Source of the DNA: CAVPDA01 sp963702495
GTDB lineage: Bacteria; Pseudomonadota; Gammaproteobacteria; Burkholderiales; Rhodocyclaceae
Direction: 5' to 3'
Length of the DNA stretch: 64,000 nucleotides
NCBI GenBank assembly: GCA_963702495.1
Contig: CAVPDA010000004.1
Location: 248,001-312,000, forward strand
The notes below the pieces were generated by a model that saw only the letters and a program-made list of their open reading frames with translations, had not been told where the DNA came from and searched no databases. A program made the position numbers and the translations under genes. Every line of letters begins with the position of its first letter. Position 1 is the first letter of the stretch. Positions 1-10,473 of the stretch are shown piece after piece.

Positions 1-850
1 CCTCCAGCCCCGCAAGCTTCTCGCCGACGCCGGCATACTTGATCGGCTTTCCCGTGACCTGGCGCACCGACAGCGCCGCGCCGCCGCGGGCATCGCCGTC
101 GAGTTTGGTGAGGATGACGCCCGTCAGGGGAAGAGCATCGTTGAAGGCGCGTGCGGTATTCACCGCGTCCTGCCCGAGCATCGAGTCAACGATGAAAAGG
201 GTTTCGACCGGTTCCAGCGCCGCGTGCAGCTGCTTTATCTCCGCCATCATCGGCTCGTCGACGGCGAGCCGGCCGGCCGAATCCACCATCAGCACATCGT
301 AGTAATGCCGCTTTGCAAAATCGAGGGCCGCTTGAGCAATATCGACTGGTTCTTGTCCGGCCGAAGATGGAAAAAAGTCAATTCCCGCCTGCTCTGCCAC
401 AAGCCGCAGTTGCTCGATGGCGGCGGGTCGATAGACGTCGCAGCTTGCAGTCAATACCTTCTTCTTCATGCGCTCGCGCAAGAGCTTGCCCAGTTTGCCG
501 GTGGTGGTGGTCTTGCCCGCGCCCTGAAGTCCGGCAAGCAGAATTACGGCCGGCGGCTGCGCCGCGAGATTGAGGGCGGAGTGAGCGCCCCCCATGAGCG
601 ATGTGAGTTCGCGGTGCACCACGCCCACTAGCGCATGACCCGGCGTCAACGAACCGATTACCTCCTGCCCGATGGCCTTTTCCTTGACGCGGGCAATGAA
701 ATCTTTCACCACCGGCAACGCAACGTCGGCCTCCAGCAGTGCCATGCGAACTTCCCGCAGCGCCTCGGCGACATTGTCTTCGGTCAGTCGCGCCTGGCCG
801 CGGACGGTCTTGACGACCCGGGCCAGTCGCTGGGTAAGGTTATCCAGCAT
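1..850 (-). CDS. ffh: Signal recognition particle protein Ffh (C-terminal part cut off by window edge)
   Basis: SRP54-type GTPase that binds 4.5S RNA and signal sequences and delivers ribosomes to FtsY for co-translational insertion into the inner membrane. The reading frame opens at the ATG at 850 and runs off the left edge, giving about 283 of the usual ~450 residues. The N-terminal four-helix domain (MLDNLTQRLARVVKTVRGQA) is followed by the G1 loop GLQGAGKTTTTGKL near residue 105, the segment DVYRPAAIEQLR, the G3-like DSAGR and the G4 TKLDGDARGG. The M domain lies outside the window. It is divergent from ypjD, as in E. coli. The family assignment is certain; only the end is missing. Confidence 0.97.
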   Translation of the reverse strand, partial: MLDNLTQRLARVVKTVRGQARLTEDNVAEALREVRMALLEADVALPVVKDFIARVKEKAIGQEVIGSLTPGHALVGVVHRELTSLMGGAHSALNLAAQPPAVILLAGLQGAGKTTTTGKLGKLLRERMKKKVLTASCDVYRPAAIEQLRLVAEQAGIDFFPSSAGQEPVDIAQAALDFAKRHYYDVLMVDSAGRLAVDEPMMAEIKQLHAALEPVETLFIVDSMLGQDAVNTARAFNDALPLTGVILTKLDGDARGGAALSVRQVTGKPIKYAGVGEKLAGLE

Positions 851-882
851 GGCGTTCCAATGAAGTGATGTAAACTGCAGGC

Positions 883-1707
883 ATGCCGTCGATTCTACTG
901 CATGTCGTTCCTGCCTCGCTGTATGCGCTGCTCGGCGTGTATTTCTGGCGCAGTCGTTGGCACGAAGCGGCCCTCAATCCGAAGCGGGGTCTGCAGCCAT
1001 GGGAACGCATCGTCTTGTTGGGAGCCCTCACCCTGCAGGGTATCGGGCTGTTCCGGGATCTCTTTCCACCGGGGGGCATGCGCTTTGGCTTCAGCTACGC
1101 GCTTGCGCTGATGTTCTGGCTGGCGCTTCTGTTCTACTGGATCGAGAGCATTTACGCGCGGATCGAAGGCCTGCACATGATCGGGTTGCCGCTCGCCGCA
1201 GTATGCGCCCTGCTGCCGCTCGCGTTTCCTGGTCAACACACTCTGGCGCACCTCGATTCACCGATGTTTCGCGCCCATTTGCTCATGGCCATGCTGGCAT
1301 ATAGCCTGTTCACACTTGCGGCGCTGCATGCCCTGCTCATGGCTGCCGCAGAAAAGCGACTGCATCGGGGGCGCCTGTCCCGGGCGCTGGCCAACCTGCC
1401 GCCCCTGCTGACCATGGAAGCTCTGCTGTTCCGCCTCATCCTGATTGCCTTCGTCCTACTCACCCTGACACTTGCCTCGGGCATTCTGTTTTCCGAGGCG
1501 CTGTTCGGCAGACCATTAGTATTCGACCACAAGACAGTATTTGCGATCGCCTCCTGGGTGATCTTCGCGGCACTCCTCGCCGGGCGGCGTCTTTACGGCT
1601 GGCGCGGACGTACGGCGCTGCGGTGGACGCTAGCCGGTTTTGTCGCCTTGATGCTCGCCTACGTCGGCACGCGATTTGTGCTGGAAGTAATCCTGAGCCG
1701 CGGCTGA
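883..1707 (+). CDS. ypjD: YpjD/CcsA-like cytochrome c assembly-domain inner-membrane protein
   Basis: A 274-residue polytopic membrane protein with about eight hydrophobic segments, resembling the CcsA/CcmC haem-handling domain found in YpjD-type proteins. Conserved features include a histidine-containing helix near residues 128-150 (RAHLLMAMLAYSLFTLAALH) and a C-terminal stretch with VFDHKTVFAIASWVIFA. Its exact role is unsettled in the family: it is related to cytochrome c biogenesis components, but YpjD itself is poorly characterised. It is divergent from ffh with only 32 nt between the start codons, and is followed by the CorC-like gene, which reproduces the ffh/ypjD/yfjD order of E. coli. 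The ribosome-binding site is weak, and the start is taken as the first ATG that keeps helix 1 intact. Confidence 0.85.
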   Translation: MPSILLHVVPASLYALLGVYFWRSRWHEAALNPKRGLQPWERIVLLGALTLQGIGLFRDLFPPGGMRFGFSYALALMFWLALLFYWIESIYARIEGLHMIGLPLAAVCALLPLAFPGQHTLAHLDSPMFRAHLLMAMLAYSLFTLAALHALLMAAAEKRLHRGRLSRALANLPPLLTMEALLFRLILIAFVLLTLTLASGILFSEALFGRPLVFDHKTVFAIASWVIFAALLAGRRLYGWRGRTALRWTLAGFVALMLAYVGTRFVLEVILSRG

Positions 1708-1786
1708 CCGGCTCATCGGCGCCTCGCCGTAACACGGCCGGAGCACGCCGCGACATTCCCACCACCGTCTGCGAAACTCCATACTC

Positions 1787-3067
1787 TTGAACGAAATCCC
1801 CATTTCGGCGCTCATCACGGCGTTGGTGGTCCTGCTCGTGGCGTCGGGCTTCTTTTCGCTCGCGGAAACCGCCATGATCGCCGCCAACCGTTACAAGTTG
1901 AAGGCCCGGGTGCAGGATGGTCATACCGGTTCGCGGCTTGCGCTCGACCTTCTGGCCAGAACGGACAAGTTGCTCGGCGTAATACTGCTGTTCAACAATC
2001 TGATCAACGCCGCTGCAGCCACGCTGGTCAGCGTCATCACCATCGCGTTGTTCGGCGAGCACAAGTGGGCTTTGGGCGCTGGCACCATGGTGGTGACTTT
2101 CCTTATCCTGGTGTTTTCCGAGATCACACCCAAGGTCGTCGGCGCAACCCACGCCGATCGAATTGCCCCCGCGGTAAGCTTCGTGCTCGCCCCATTGTTG
2201 CGTATCTTCTACTCGGTGGTCTGGTTCGTCAACGTGTTCGTTTCCGGATTGCTCGCCCTTACTCGCCTCAGACCCGGAAAGGACGCGCAATTGCCGCGTC
2301 TGTCGCCCCAGGAACTGCGTGTCTTGGTACTGGAATCCGGGCCGTTCATGCCGCAAAAACACAAGAGCATCTTGCTCAACCTGTTCGAACTGGAAGATGT
2401 GACCATGGAGGATGTGATGACCCCGCGCGGCGCAATCGAGGCCATCGACATCCAAGCGCAGTTGGATGAAATCCGGGAAAAACTCGCGACCAGTTACCAC
2501 ACACGAATTCCGGTATATGACGGCGACCCCACCAACGTCATCGGAATCCTGCATCAACGGCGGGTGCTCAGTCTGCTGATGTCTGGGGAACTCGACAAGG
2601 AGGGCTTAAGGGAATCGCTCGTCGAGCCGTATTTCATTCCCGGGACGACGCCGATTTATGCCCAGTTGCAGTATTTCCAGGAGCACCAGCAGCGGGTCGC
2701 GCTCGTCGTGGATGAATATGGCGAGCTCGACGGACTGGTAACCCTCGAGGATCTGATCGAGGAGATCATCGGGAAATTCACGACCACCGTTCCGTCCGGA
2801 CCCCTGAAGCTGGCTTGGGGGGAAAACGGCCGTGTGCTGGTGGAAGGCGGTCGCAATTTGCGGGAGATCAATCGCAAGCTGGGGTTGGCACTGCCATTGG
2901 AGGGGCCCAAAACCTTGAATGGACTCATTCTGGAGCATTTCGAGGACATTCCTGAGTCCGGGCTGAGCGTAAAGATCGCCGGTGTGCCCATGGAAATACT
3001 CCAGACACAGGACCGAATGGTAAAGATGGTGCGGCTTTCCCGTCCTGCCGACAATGCGCGCGACTAA
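1787..3067 (+). CDS. HlyC/CorC (CNNM-type) transporter family protein, YfjD-like
   Basis: A 426-residue integral membrane protein with the CNNM/DUF21 architecture. An N-terminal transmembrane domain (residues ~5-190, starting after SALITALVVLLVASGFFSLAE) is followed by paired CBS domains (~205-330, containing DVMTPRGAIEAID and VVDEYGELDGLVTLEDLIEEI) and a C-terminal CorC_HlyC domain (~345-420). Such proteins are associated with Mg2+/Co2+ efflux; the substrate here is inferred, not shown. The start is a TTG at 1787, because the encoded N-terminus matches the family exactly there and no better upstream start is visible. Downstream of ypjD, as in E. coli yfjD. Confidence 0.9.
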   Translation: MNEIPISALITALVVLLVASGFFSLAETAMIAANRYKLKARVQDGHTGSRLALDLLARTDKLLGVILLFNNLINAAAATLVSVITIALFGEHKWALGAGTMVVTFLILVFSEITPKVVGATHADRIAPAVSFVLAPLLRIFYSVVWFVNVFVSGLLALTRLRPGKDAQLPRLSPQELRVLVLESGPFMPQKHKSILLNLFELEDVTMEDVMTPRGAIEAIDIQAQLDEIREKLATSYHTRIPVYDGDPTNVIGILHQRRVLSLLMSGELDKEGLRESLVEPYFIPGTTPIYAQLQYFQEHQQRVALVVDEYGELDGLVTLEDLIEEIIGKFTTTVPSGPLKLAWGENGRVLVEGGRNLREINRKLGLALPLEGPKTLNGLILEHFEDIPESGLSVKIAGVPMEILQTQDRMVKMVRLSRPADNARD

Positions 3068-3172
3068 GGGTATAGTGCCCCGGAAACCGCCCCGCTTGCC
3101 GGCTTTGCAAACTCAGGCAGCGTGGGCATCATTGATCTGCAGAAGTAACATATGCCGATGAATCAATGATCT

Positions 3173-4888
3173 ATGGCAGCTAATCCGCAAACAGCCTTGA
3201 GTGGGTTGGCGCGTGCACTCGTACAGCATGGGCGACTCAAGGAGCCCCAGGCTGAATCCTACTCACTCGAAGCCGCTGCGCGGGGGATGAACCTGGCGCA
3301 GCAACTCATCGCCAACGCGGTAATGAAGCCGGGCGAGATTGCTGCATTCGCGTCGGAAATCTTCGGCCATCCTCTGGTGGATCTCAATGCGATCGACGAA
3401 TCCCAATTGGTGCGGGACGCCATCGATCGCAAGCTGATGCGGGCTCACCAGGTAATCGCACTCAGCCACCGCGGCAATCGCATTGCCGTGGCCCTGGCGG
3501 ATCCGACCAACCTTCGGGCGCTGGATGAAATCCGCTTTCAGACGGGTCTGGCGGTCGATCCGATCGTCGTCGAAGCAGACAAGCTCGCCCGCCTCGTCAC
3601 CAAGCTCTCGGAGACGACCGAGACGACGCTGGAGCGAATGACCGGCGAAGAACTGGCCGACATCGACCTCAGCGCGGAGGAAACCGACAGCGCGGCGGCT
3701 GAAGCCGCCAGCGTCGAAGTAGATGATGCGCCGGTGGTCCGGTACATCCAGAAGATCCTCATTGATGCGATCAACGAGGGCGCATCCGACGTTCACTTCG
3801 AGCCATACGAAAAATACTACCGCATCCGCTTCCGCACCGACGGTATCTTGCGCGAAGTGGCGCAACCGCCCCTGGTGCTTAAGGAAAAGATCGCGTCGCG
3901 CATCAAGGTCATCTCGCGCCTCGACATCTCCGAGAAGCGGGTTCCCCAGGATGGCCGGCTGAAACTCGTGCTATCCAAGACGAAGGCGATCGATTTTCGC
4001 GTCAGCACACTGCCGACGCTGCATGGCGAAAAGATCGTGATGCGGATCCTCGATCCTTCGAGTGCCATGCTCGGCATCGAAGCGCTGGGATACGACCCGG
4101 ACCAGAAGGAAAAGCTGATGCGGGCGATCGAACGTCCCTACGGCATGGTCCTGGTCACCGGCCCGACCGGTAGCGGCAAGACGGTTTCCCTCTATACGTG
4201 CCTCAACATACTCAACAAGGCGGGCGTAAACATCTCGACCGCCGAAGACCCGGCGGAAATCAATCTTCCCGGCGTAAATCAGGTCAATATCCACGACAAG
4301 GCCGGCCTGACATTCGCCTCAGCGCTGCGTGCCTTTCTGCGCCAGGACCCGGACATCATCATGGTGGGCGAGATCCGCGACCTGGAAACGGCCGAGATTG
4401 CCGTCAAAGCCGCCCAAACGGGGCACATGGTCTTATCCACGCTGCACACCAATGACGCGCCATCGACGCTGATTCGCCTCTCCAACATGGGCTTGGCACC
4501 TTTCAACATCGCCTCCAGCGTCATATTGATCACCGCCCAGCGCCTGGCGCGCCGGCTTTGTTCGTGCAAGAAGCCTTTCGCCGTGCCAACCGAAGCATTG
4601 ATTCAGGCCGGTTACACCGACGAGGAACTCGACGGCAGCTGGCAGCTCTATGGGCCCGTTGGCTGCGAACGCTGCAAGGGCTCCGGCTACAAGGGTCGCG
4701 TCGGGATCTATCAGGTCATGCCCATCTCCGAAGAGATGCAACGCATCATCATGACCACCGGCAACTCCATGGATCTCGAAGAACAGGCGCGGCGCGAGGG
4801 CGTGCTGGACCTGAGGCAATCGGGACTGATCAAGGTCAAGCAAGGCGTCACTTCGCTCGAAGAAGTGCTGGGAACCACCAACGATTGA
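3173..4888 (+). CDS. pilB: Type IV pilus assembly ATPase PilB
   Basis: Cytoplasmic hexameric ATPase powering pilin polymerisation during type IV pilus extension. It has 571 residues, normal for PilB. The N-terminal T2SSE/MshEN-like domain covers ~1-150. The ATPase core has Walker A GPTGSGKT at residues 330-337, an Asp box around STAEDPAEI, Walker B in DPDIIMVGEIRD near 392-403, and a His box around STLHTNDAPSTLIRL. A C-terminal zinc-binding module is given by CSCKK and CERCKGSGYKGR. First gene of pilBCD: pilC follows after 18 nt and pilD after a further 112 nt. No pilA lies in the window. GspE is the main alternative, but the pilC/pilD neighbours and length favour PilB. Confidence 0.96.
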   Translation: MAANPQTALSGLARALVQHGRLKEPQAESYSLEAAARGMNLAQQLIANAVMKPGEIAAFASEIFGHPLVDLNAIDESQLVRDAIDRKLMRAHQVIALSHRGNRIAVALADPTNLRALDEIRFQTGLAVDPIVVEADKLARLVTKLSETTETTLERMTGEELADIDLSAEETDSAAAEAASVEVDDAPVVRYIQKILIDAINEGASDVHFEPYEKYYRIRFRTDGILREVAQPPLVLKEKIASRIKVISRLDISEKRVPQDGRLKLVLSKTKAIDFRVSTLPTLHGEKIVMRILDPSSAMLGIEALGYDPDQKEKLMRAIERPYGMVLVTGPTGSGKTVSLYTCLNILNKAGVNISTAEDPAEINLPGVNQVNIHDKAGLTFASALRAFLRQDPDIIMVGEIRDLETAEIAVKAAQTGHMVLSTLHTNDAPSTLIRLSNMGLAPFNIASSVILITAQRLARRLCSCKKPFAVPTEALIQAGYTDEELDGSWQLYGPVGCERCKGSGYKGRVGIYQVMPISEEMQRIIMTTGNSMDLEEQARREGVLDLRQSGLIKVKQGVTSLEEVLGTTND

Positions 4889-4906
4889 TACCGCCAGGGG
4901 ATAGAC

Positions 4907-6139
4907 ATGGCAACCGCTACACGTGCCGCGAAACGCATCGAACTTGCCAAGGAACAGATGTTCCTTTGGGAGGGCAAGGACAAATCCGGCAAGGCGATCC
5001 GCGGCGAGATGAGGGCCACGGGTGAGGCCCTGGTTCAGTTAACCCTGCGGCGCCAGGGCGTTCTGGTCACCAAGGTCAAGAAGCAGACATTTCGGCGCGG
5101 TTCCCGGATCACGGAAAAGGACATCGCGCTCTTCACCCGGCAACTCGCCACCATGATGAAATCCGGGGTCCCCCTGCTGCAGGCATTCGATATCGTCGGC
5201 AAGGGTGCCGGCAATCCATCCCTCGGCCGGCTCCTGATGGAGATTCGCACCGAGGTCGAAACGGGCAGCAGCCTGTCCCAGGCGTTCCGCAAGTATCCAG
5301 CCCATTTCGACGCACTGTACTGCAACCTGGTCGCCGCCGGCGAGCAGGCAGGCATTCTGGACGCGCTGCTGGATCGCCTTGCCACCTACAAGGAAAAGAT
5401 TCTTGCCATCAAAAGCAAGATCAAGTCGGCCATGTTCTACCCGATCGCAGTCATGGTCGTCGCCGTCATCGTCACGACTGTGATCCTGATCTTCGTCATC
5501 CCGGAGTTCAAGAAGGTGTTCACGAGTTTCGGTGCCGACCTGCCGGCGCCCACACTGGCCGTGATCGCCATGTCGGATTTCGCGGTCGCATACTGGTACA
5601 TCATCTTCGGTGCGATCGGCGCCGCGGGTTACGCATTCTATGTGGCGCACCGCAGGTCGGAAAAGGTGCAGTTCGCCGTGGACCGCCTTCTGCTCAAACT
5701 GCCCGTGTTCGGCGAGATCATCAGGAAGGCAACCATCGCCCGCTGGACCCGAACCCTGTCCACAATGTTCGCGGCAGGCGTGCCTCTGGTCGAGGCACTG
5801 GACTCGGTTGGCGGTGCATCAGGCAACCATGTTTACCGAACCGCCACAAAGCAGATCCAGACCGAGGTCAGCACCGGCACCAGCCTGACCGTTGCCATGC
5901 AGAATTCCGATGTGTTCCCGGTAATGGTGGTGCAAATGGTTTCCATCGGCGAGGAATCCGGCCAGCTCGACGGCATGCTGTCGAAGGTCGCCGATTTCTT
6001 CGAGCAGGAGGTTGACGACGCAGTCGAGGCAATGGCAAGCCTGATCGAGCCGATGATCATGGTCGTGCTCGGAACGCTGATCGGCGGACTGGTGATCGCC
6101 ATGTACCTGCCCATCTTCAAGATTGGTGCAGCAATCTGA
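4907..6139 (+). CDS. pilC: Type IV pilus inner-membrane platform protein PilC
   Basis: Polytopic platform protein that couples the PilB/PilT motors to pilin insertion. It has 410 residues, with two copies of the T2SSF domain (about 75-200 and 280-400). Each begins with the family pattern FTRQLATMMKSGVPLLQAFD (first copy) or WTRTLSTMFAAGVPLVEALD (second copy). Three hydrophobic segments are visible: one after FYPIAVMVVAVIVTTVILIF, one before the second repeat, and one at the C-terminus in MIMVVLGTLIGGLVIAMYLP. A clear AGGGG-type ribosome-binding site precedes the ATG at 4907. Co-oriented with pilB and very probably co-transcribed. Confidence 0.96.
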   Translation: MATATRAAKRIELAKEQMFLWEGKDKSGKAIRGEMRATGEALVQLTLRRQGVLVTKVKKQTFRRGSRITEKDIALFTRQLATMMKSGVPLLQAFDIVGKGAGNPSLGRLLMEIRTEVETGSSLSQAFRKYPAHFDALYCNLVAAGEQAGILDALLDRLATYKEKILAIKSKIKSAMFYPIAVMVVAVIVTTVILIFVIPEFKKVFTSFGADLPAPTLAVIAMSDFAVAYWYIIFGAIGAAGYAFYVAHRRSEKVQFAVDRLLLKLPVFGEIIRKATIARWTRTLSTMFAAGVPLVEALDSVGGASGNHVYRTATKQIQTEVSTGTSLTVAMQNSDVFPVMVVQMVSIGEESGQLDGMLSKVADFFEQEVDDAVEAMASLIEPMIMVVLGTLIGGLVIAMYLPIFKIGAAI

Positions 6140-6251
6140 CCGATGGGTCATCCGGTGCGCGTAGCCTGTCGGCTCCGGCATCGCAGCACCGGACTGCGCC
6201 TGCTCGACTGCTGCCGTCCTCACTGAACGATTCGGATGTGCGATCCGTGCG

Positions 6252-7100
6252 ATGCCGCTGGTGAATGACCCCGTCGCTTTCACGGTAGCCGTTGCGATTT
6301 TCGGGCTGATGGTGGGCAGCTTTCTGAACGTCGTGATCCACCGCCTGCCGAAGATGCTGGAACGCGAATGGAAGTTGCAGTGCGCCGAAATGCGCGGTGA
6401 ACCGGCGCCCGAGTTCGAGCCGCTGACCCTGTCCAGCCCGCGTTCACGTTGCCCGCAGTGCGGCCATGCCATCGCGGCATGGGAAAACATCCCGATTCTC
6501 AGTTACTTGATGCTGCGCGGACGGTGCAGGAGTTGCACCTCGCCGATCGGGGTGCGCTATCCGATCATCGAAGGTTTGACCGCCCTGCTCAGCGGCCTGG
6601 TCGCCTGGCACTTCGGCTACACGTGGCAGAGCCTCGGCGCATTGCTGCTGGTGTGGGCCCTCGTCCCGCTCGCGTTCATCGATCTCGACACGCAGTTGCT
6701 GCCGGACACGATCACCTTGCCCTTGCTATGGCTCGGCCTGCTTTTCAATCTGTCGAGCACATACACCGACCTCAAGAGCGCCGTCATCGGCGCCGTGGCC
6801 GGCTACCTCAGTCTGTGGGCCGTGTACTGGCTTTTCAAACTGGCGACCCGGAAAGAGGGCATGGGCTACGGCGACTTCAAGCTGCTCGCCGTGATCGGCG
6901 CTTGGCTGGGATGGCAGATCCTGCCCCTGACCATTCTGTTGTCTTCGCTGGTGGGCGCCCTGGTCGGCATCATCCTGATCGTCGCTACGAAGCACGGCCG
7001 CAGCGTACCGATCCCGTTCGGCCCGTATCTCGCCGCGGCCGGGATAATCGCCTTGTTCTGGGGTAGGCCACTCACCCAGACGTATCTCCAGCTTTTCTGA
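6252..7100 (+). CDS. pilD: Prepilin leader peptidase / N-methyltransferase PilD
   Basis: Bifunctional aspartic protease and N-methyltransferase that cleaves class III signal peptides of prepilins and methylates the new N-terminal residue. It has 282 residues. The N-terminal cytoplasmic domain (~30-110) keeps the tetra-cysteine zinc site (C67, C70, C92, C95, from CPQCGH and CRSC). The membrane peptidase domain has the conserved Asp cluster FIDLDTQLLPD (143-151) and GYGDFK (Asp208). Eight or so hydrophobic helices. It closes the pilBCD cluster. In many betaproteobacteria coaE and zapD follow pilD; here they do not, and an fmdB operon begins instead. Confidence 0.96.
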   Translation: MPLVNDPVAFTVAVAIFGLMVGSFLNVVIHRLPKMLEREWKLQCAEMRGEPAPEFEPLTLSSPRSRCPQCGHAIAAWENIPILSYLMLRGRCRSCTSPIGVRYPIIEGLTALLSGLVAWHFGYTWQSLGALLLVWALVPLAFIDLDTQLLPDTITLPLLWLGLLFNLSSTYTDLKSAVIGAVAGYLSLWAVYWLFKLATRKEGMGYGDFKLLAVIGAWLGWQILPLTILLSSLVGALVGIILIVATKHGRSVPIPFGPYLAAAGIIALFWGRPLTQTYLQLF

Positions 7101-7300
7101 GCGCATGCGGGGAACCCAGGCGCGCCGGGGATGCACGCCCGCGGCACAGGCATGATCTCTTTCGCACAATCAGGCGGCGCAGATTCCAAACATGCGCCCC
7201 CACTGGCACGTGCGCTTGAAAACTCCCATGGCTGCCCACACCTGAAGGTTGCCAGTGGCCACCGAGAGGCAAATATCTGCTTTTCCGGCAACGACTTAGT

Positions 7301-7306
7301 TATAAT
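7301..7306 (+). promoter_or_regulatory. Candidate -10 box for the fmdB-aspS operon
   Basis: A perfect TATAAT lies 23 nt upstream of the fmdB ATG in the 228-nt gap after pilD. The -35 region is weak (GCTTTT about 16 nt further upstream), so this is a plausible sigma-70 promoter and not a proven one. I see no gene in the remainder of 7101-7328. An in-frame upward extension of fmdB exists but lacks family-like sequence. Confidence 0.45.
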
Positions 7307-7328
7307 GCCCGCTTTTCCGGAGATTCCC

Positions 7329-7601
7329 ATGCCGATCTACGAATATCGATGCGACGACTGCGGATTCCAGAAGGAATTTTTGCAGAAGATCAGCGACGCC
7401 CCCCCTTCCACCTGCCCCACCTGCGGCAAGGAAACGCTCAAGAAGATGCTCACCGCCCCCGGCTTCCATCTCAAGGGCAGCGGCTGGTACGCAACCGACT
7501 TCAAGGGCGGCAAGGGGACATCGAAAACCCAAGATGAGAGCAAGTCGAGCCAGCCTGCCCCTGCATGCGGCGCCGGAGCGTGCCCCGCCTGCAGTACATG
7601 A
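7329..7601 (+). CDS. FmdB-type zinc ribbon protein
   Basis: A 90-residue putative regulatory protein of the FmdB family. The start MPIYEYRCDDCG is the family hallmark and decides the ATG at 7329 over an upstream in-frame start at 7131. Two CxxC pairs (CDDC and CPTC) build a zinc ribbon. The segment LKKMLTAPGFHLKGSGWYAT is conserved in the family, and the tail ends in a second Cys-rich patch (CGAGACPAC). No biochemical function is established for most members. The stop overlaps the next start as ATGA, which implies translational coupling. FmdB, DUF502 and aspS together form a common betaproteobacterial arrangement. Confidence 0.93.
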   Translation: MPIYEYRCDDCGFQKEFLQKISDAPPSTCPTCGKETLKKMLTAPGFHLKGSGWYATDFKGGKGTSKTQDESKSSQPAPACGAGACPACST

Positions 7602-8224
7602 AGAAGTACTTCATCACCGGACTCCTGATCTGGGTCCCGCTGGCGATCACGGTATGGGTGCTGCACCTGATCGTCAGCACCATGGACCAATCCCTGCTGT
7701 TCGTTCCCGCCGCTCTGCGTCCGGAAAACCTGTTCGGCGTAGCGGTGCCCGGTATCGGCGTGGTCCTCACGCTGTTCGTCATCCTCGTCACCGGTCTGCT
7801 TGCCACCAATATCCTCGGGCAGCGCTTGCTCCTGTTCTGGGAAGGCGTTTTGGCGCGCATTCCGATCGTCAAGTCCATCTATTATTCGGTCAAGCAGGTA
7901 TCGGACACGCTCTTTTCCAGCAGCGGGGTGGCCTTTCGCCGGGCACTGCTCGTGCAATACCCGCGACAGGGTACATGGACCATCGGCTTCATGACTGGCC
8001 AGCCCGGCGGCGATGCAGCGCGCCACCTGTCGGGCGATTTCGTCAGCGTCTATGTGCCGACGACGCCGAACCCGACCTCCGGATTCTTCCTCATGCTGCC
8101 CCGTGCGGACGTGATCGAACTCGACATGAGCGTCGATGAAGCCCTCAAGTACATCATCTCCATGGGCGTGGTATCGCCGCCGGCGCCGGTTGAGAAGAAG
8201 CTGCCCCAGCCCCAGAACTCTTGA
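7598..8224 (+). CDS. DUF502 family inner-membrane protein
   Basis: A 208-residue membrane protein of the DUF502 family. There are two strong N-terminal transmembrane helices (YFITGLLIWVPLAITVWVLH and a second within LFGVAVPGIGVVLTLFVILV), then a soluble domain with the family motifs IPIVKSIYYSVKQVSDTLFS and FVPTTPNPTSGFFLM-type sequence (here YVPTTPNPTSGFFLMLP). Function is unknown in bacteria; plant relatives (LCV/COV) are also poorly understood. The start at 7598 overlaps the fmdB stop by four bases. An upstream GTG/ATG extension exists but would read back into fmdB. It sits between fmdB and aspS, 42 nt before the latter. Confidence 0.9.
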   Translation: MKKYFITGLLIWVPLAITVWVLHLIVSTMDQSLLFVPAALRPENLFGVAVPGIGVVLTLFVILVTGLLATNILGQRLLLFWEGVLARIPIVKSIYYSVKQVSDTLFSSSGVAFRRALLVQYPRQGTWTIGFMTGQPGGDAARHLSGDFVSVYVPTTPNPTSGFFLMLPRADVIELDMSVDEALKYIISMGVVSPPAPVEKKLPQPQNS

Positions 8225-8266
8225 GTCGCCGGTCGTTCCGGCCGGCGTCGTTAGCGGAAAAACAAC

Positions 8267-10057
<1,791 letters not shown>

Positions 10058-10077
10058 ATCGCGCTGAGGCCGCAGCG

Positions 10078-10473
10078 ATGAAGTATCCGATCGCACGGTT
10101 GGCGCTCTTGCTGCTGGTGACCGTCATGACGGCGCCGGCCTGGACGCGCGAGCCGCCGCGCCAGGTCGATCGCGTCGAGGCGGTGAGGATCGGCGAGTTG
10201 CCGCGGGAAGCGCGCGACACGCTGCGACTGATCAAGCTGGGGGGACCATTTCCCTACCGCAAGGACGGCGTAACATTCCAGAACCGCGAGCGGCGCCTGC
10301 CCCCTCGGGAGCAGGGTTACTACCGGGAGTTCACGGTACCCACGCCCGGTTCTCGCGACCGTGGCGCGCGGCGCATCGTCGCGGGCCGGGGTGATGCCGG
10401 CGACGTTCGCACCTCGGGTGAGTACTACTACACCGCAGACCACTACCGCACGTTCAGAAGGATCGCGGAATGA
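10078..10473 (+). CDS. Secreted barnase-type (N1/T1) guanyl-specific ribonuclease
   Basis: A 131-residue precursor with an N-terminal signal peptide (MKYPIARLALLLLVTVMTAP, likely cleavage near AWT/RE). The mature part matches the microbial ribonuclease (barnase) fold. The segment FQNRERRLPP is followed by the catalytic pattern: Glu84 in YYREFTV, Arg98/Arg99 in GARRIV and His122 in TADHYRTF. These correspond to barnase Glu73, Arg87 and His102. It would cleave RNA after G in the periplasm or outside the cell. Its stop overlaps the start of the barstar-like inhibitor gene by four bases. It is wedged between aspS and nudB, which are neighbours in E. coli. Confidence 0.9.
   Translation: MKYPIARLALLLLVTVMTAPAWTREPPRQVDRVEAVRIGELPREARDTLRLIKLGGPFPYRKDGVTFQNRERRLPPREQGYYREFTVPTPGSRDRGARRIVAGRGDAGDVRTSGEYYYTADHYRTFRRIAE

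Noticed and set aside
3130..3168. Inverted repeat CATTGAT...ATCAATG just before pilB, considered as an operator
   Set aside because: Only 7-bp arms with a 25-nt spacer; too weak to claim.
7131..7328. N-terminal extension of FmdB by 66 residues
   Set aside because: FmdB proteins begin with MPIYEYRC at 7329; the extension crosses the TATAAT box and is unlike the family.
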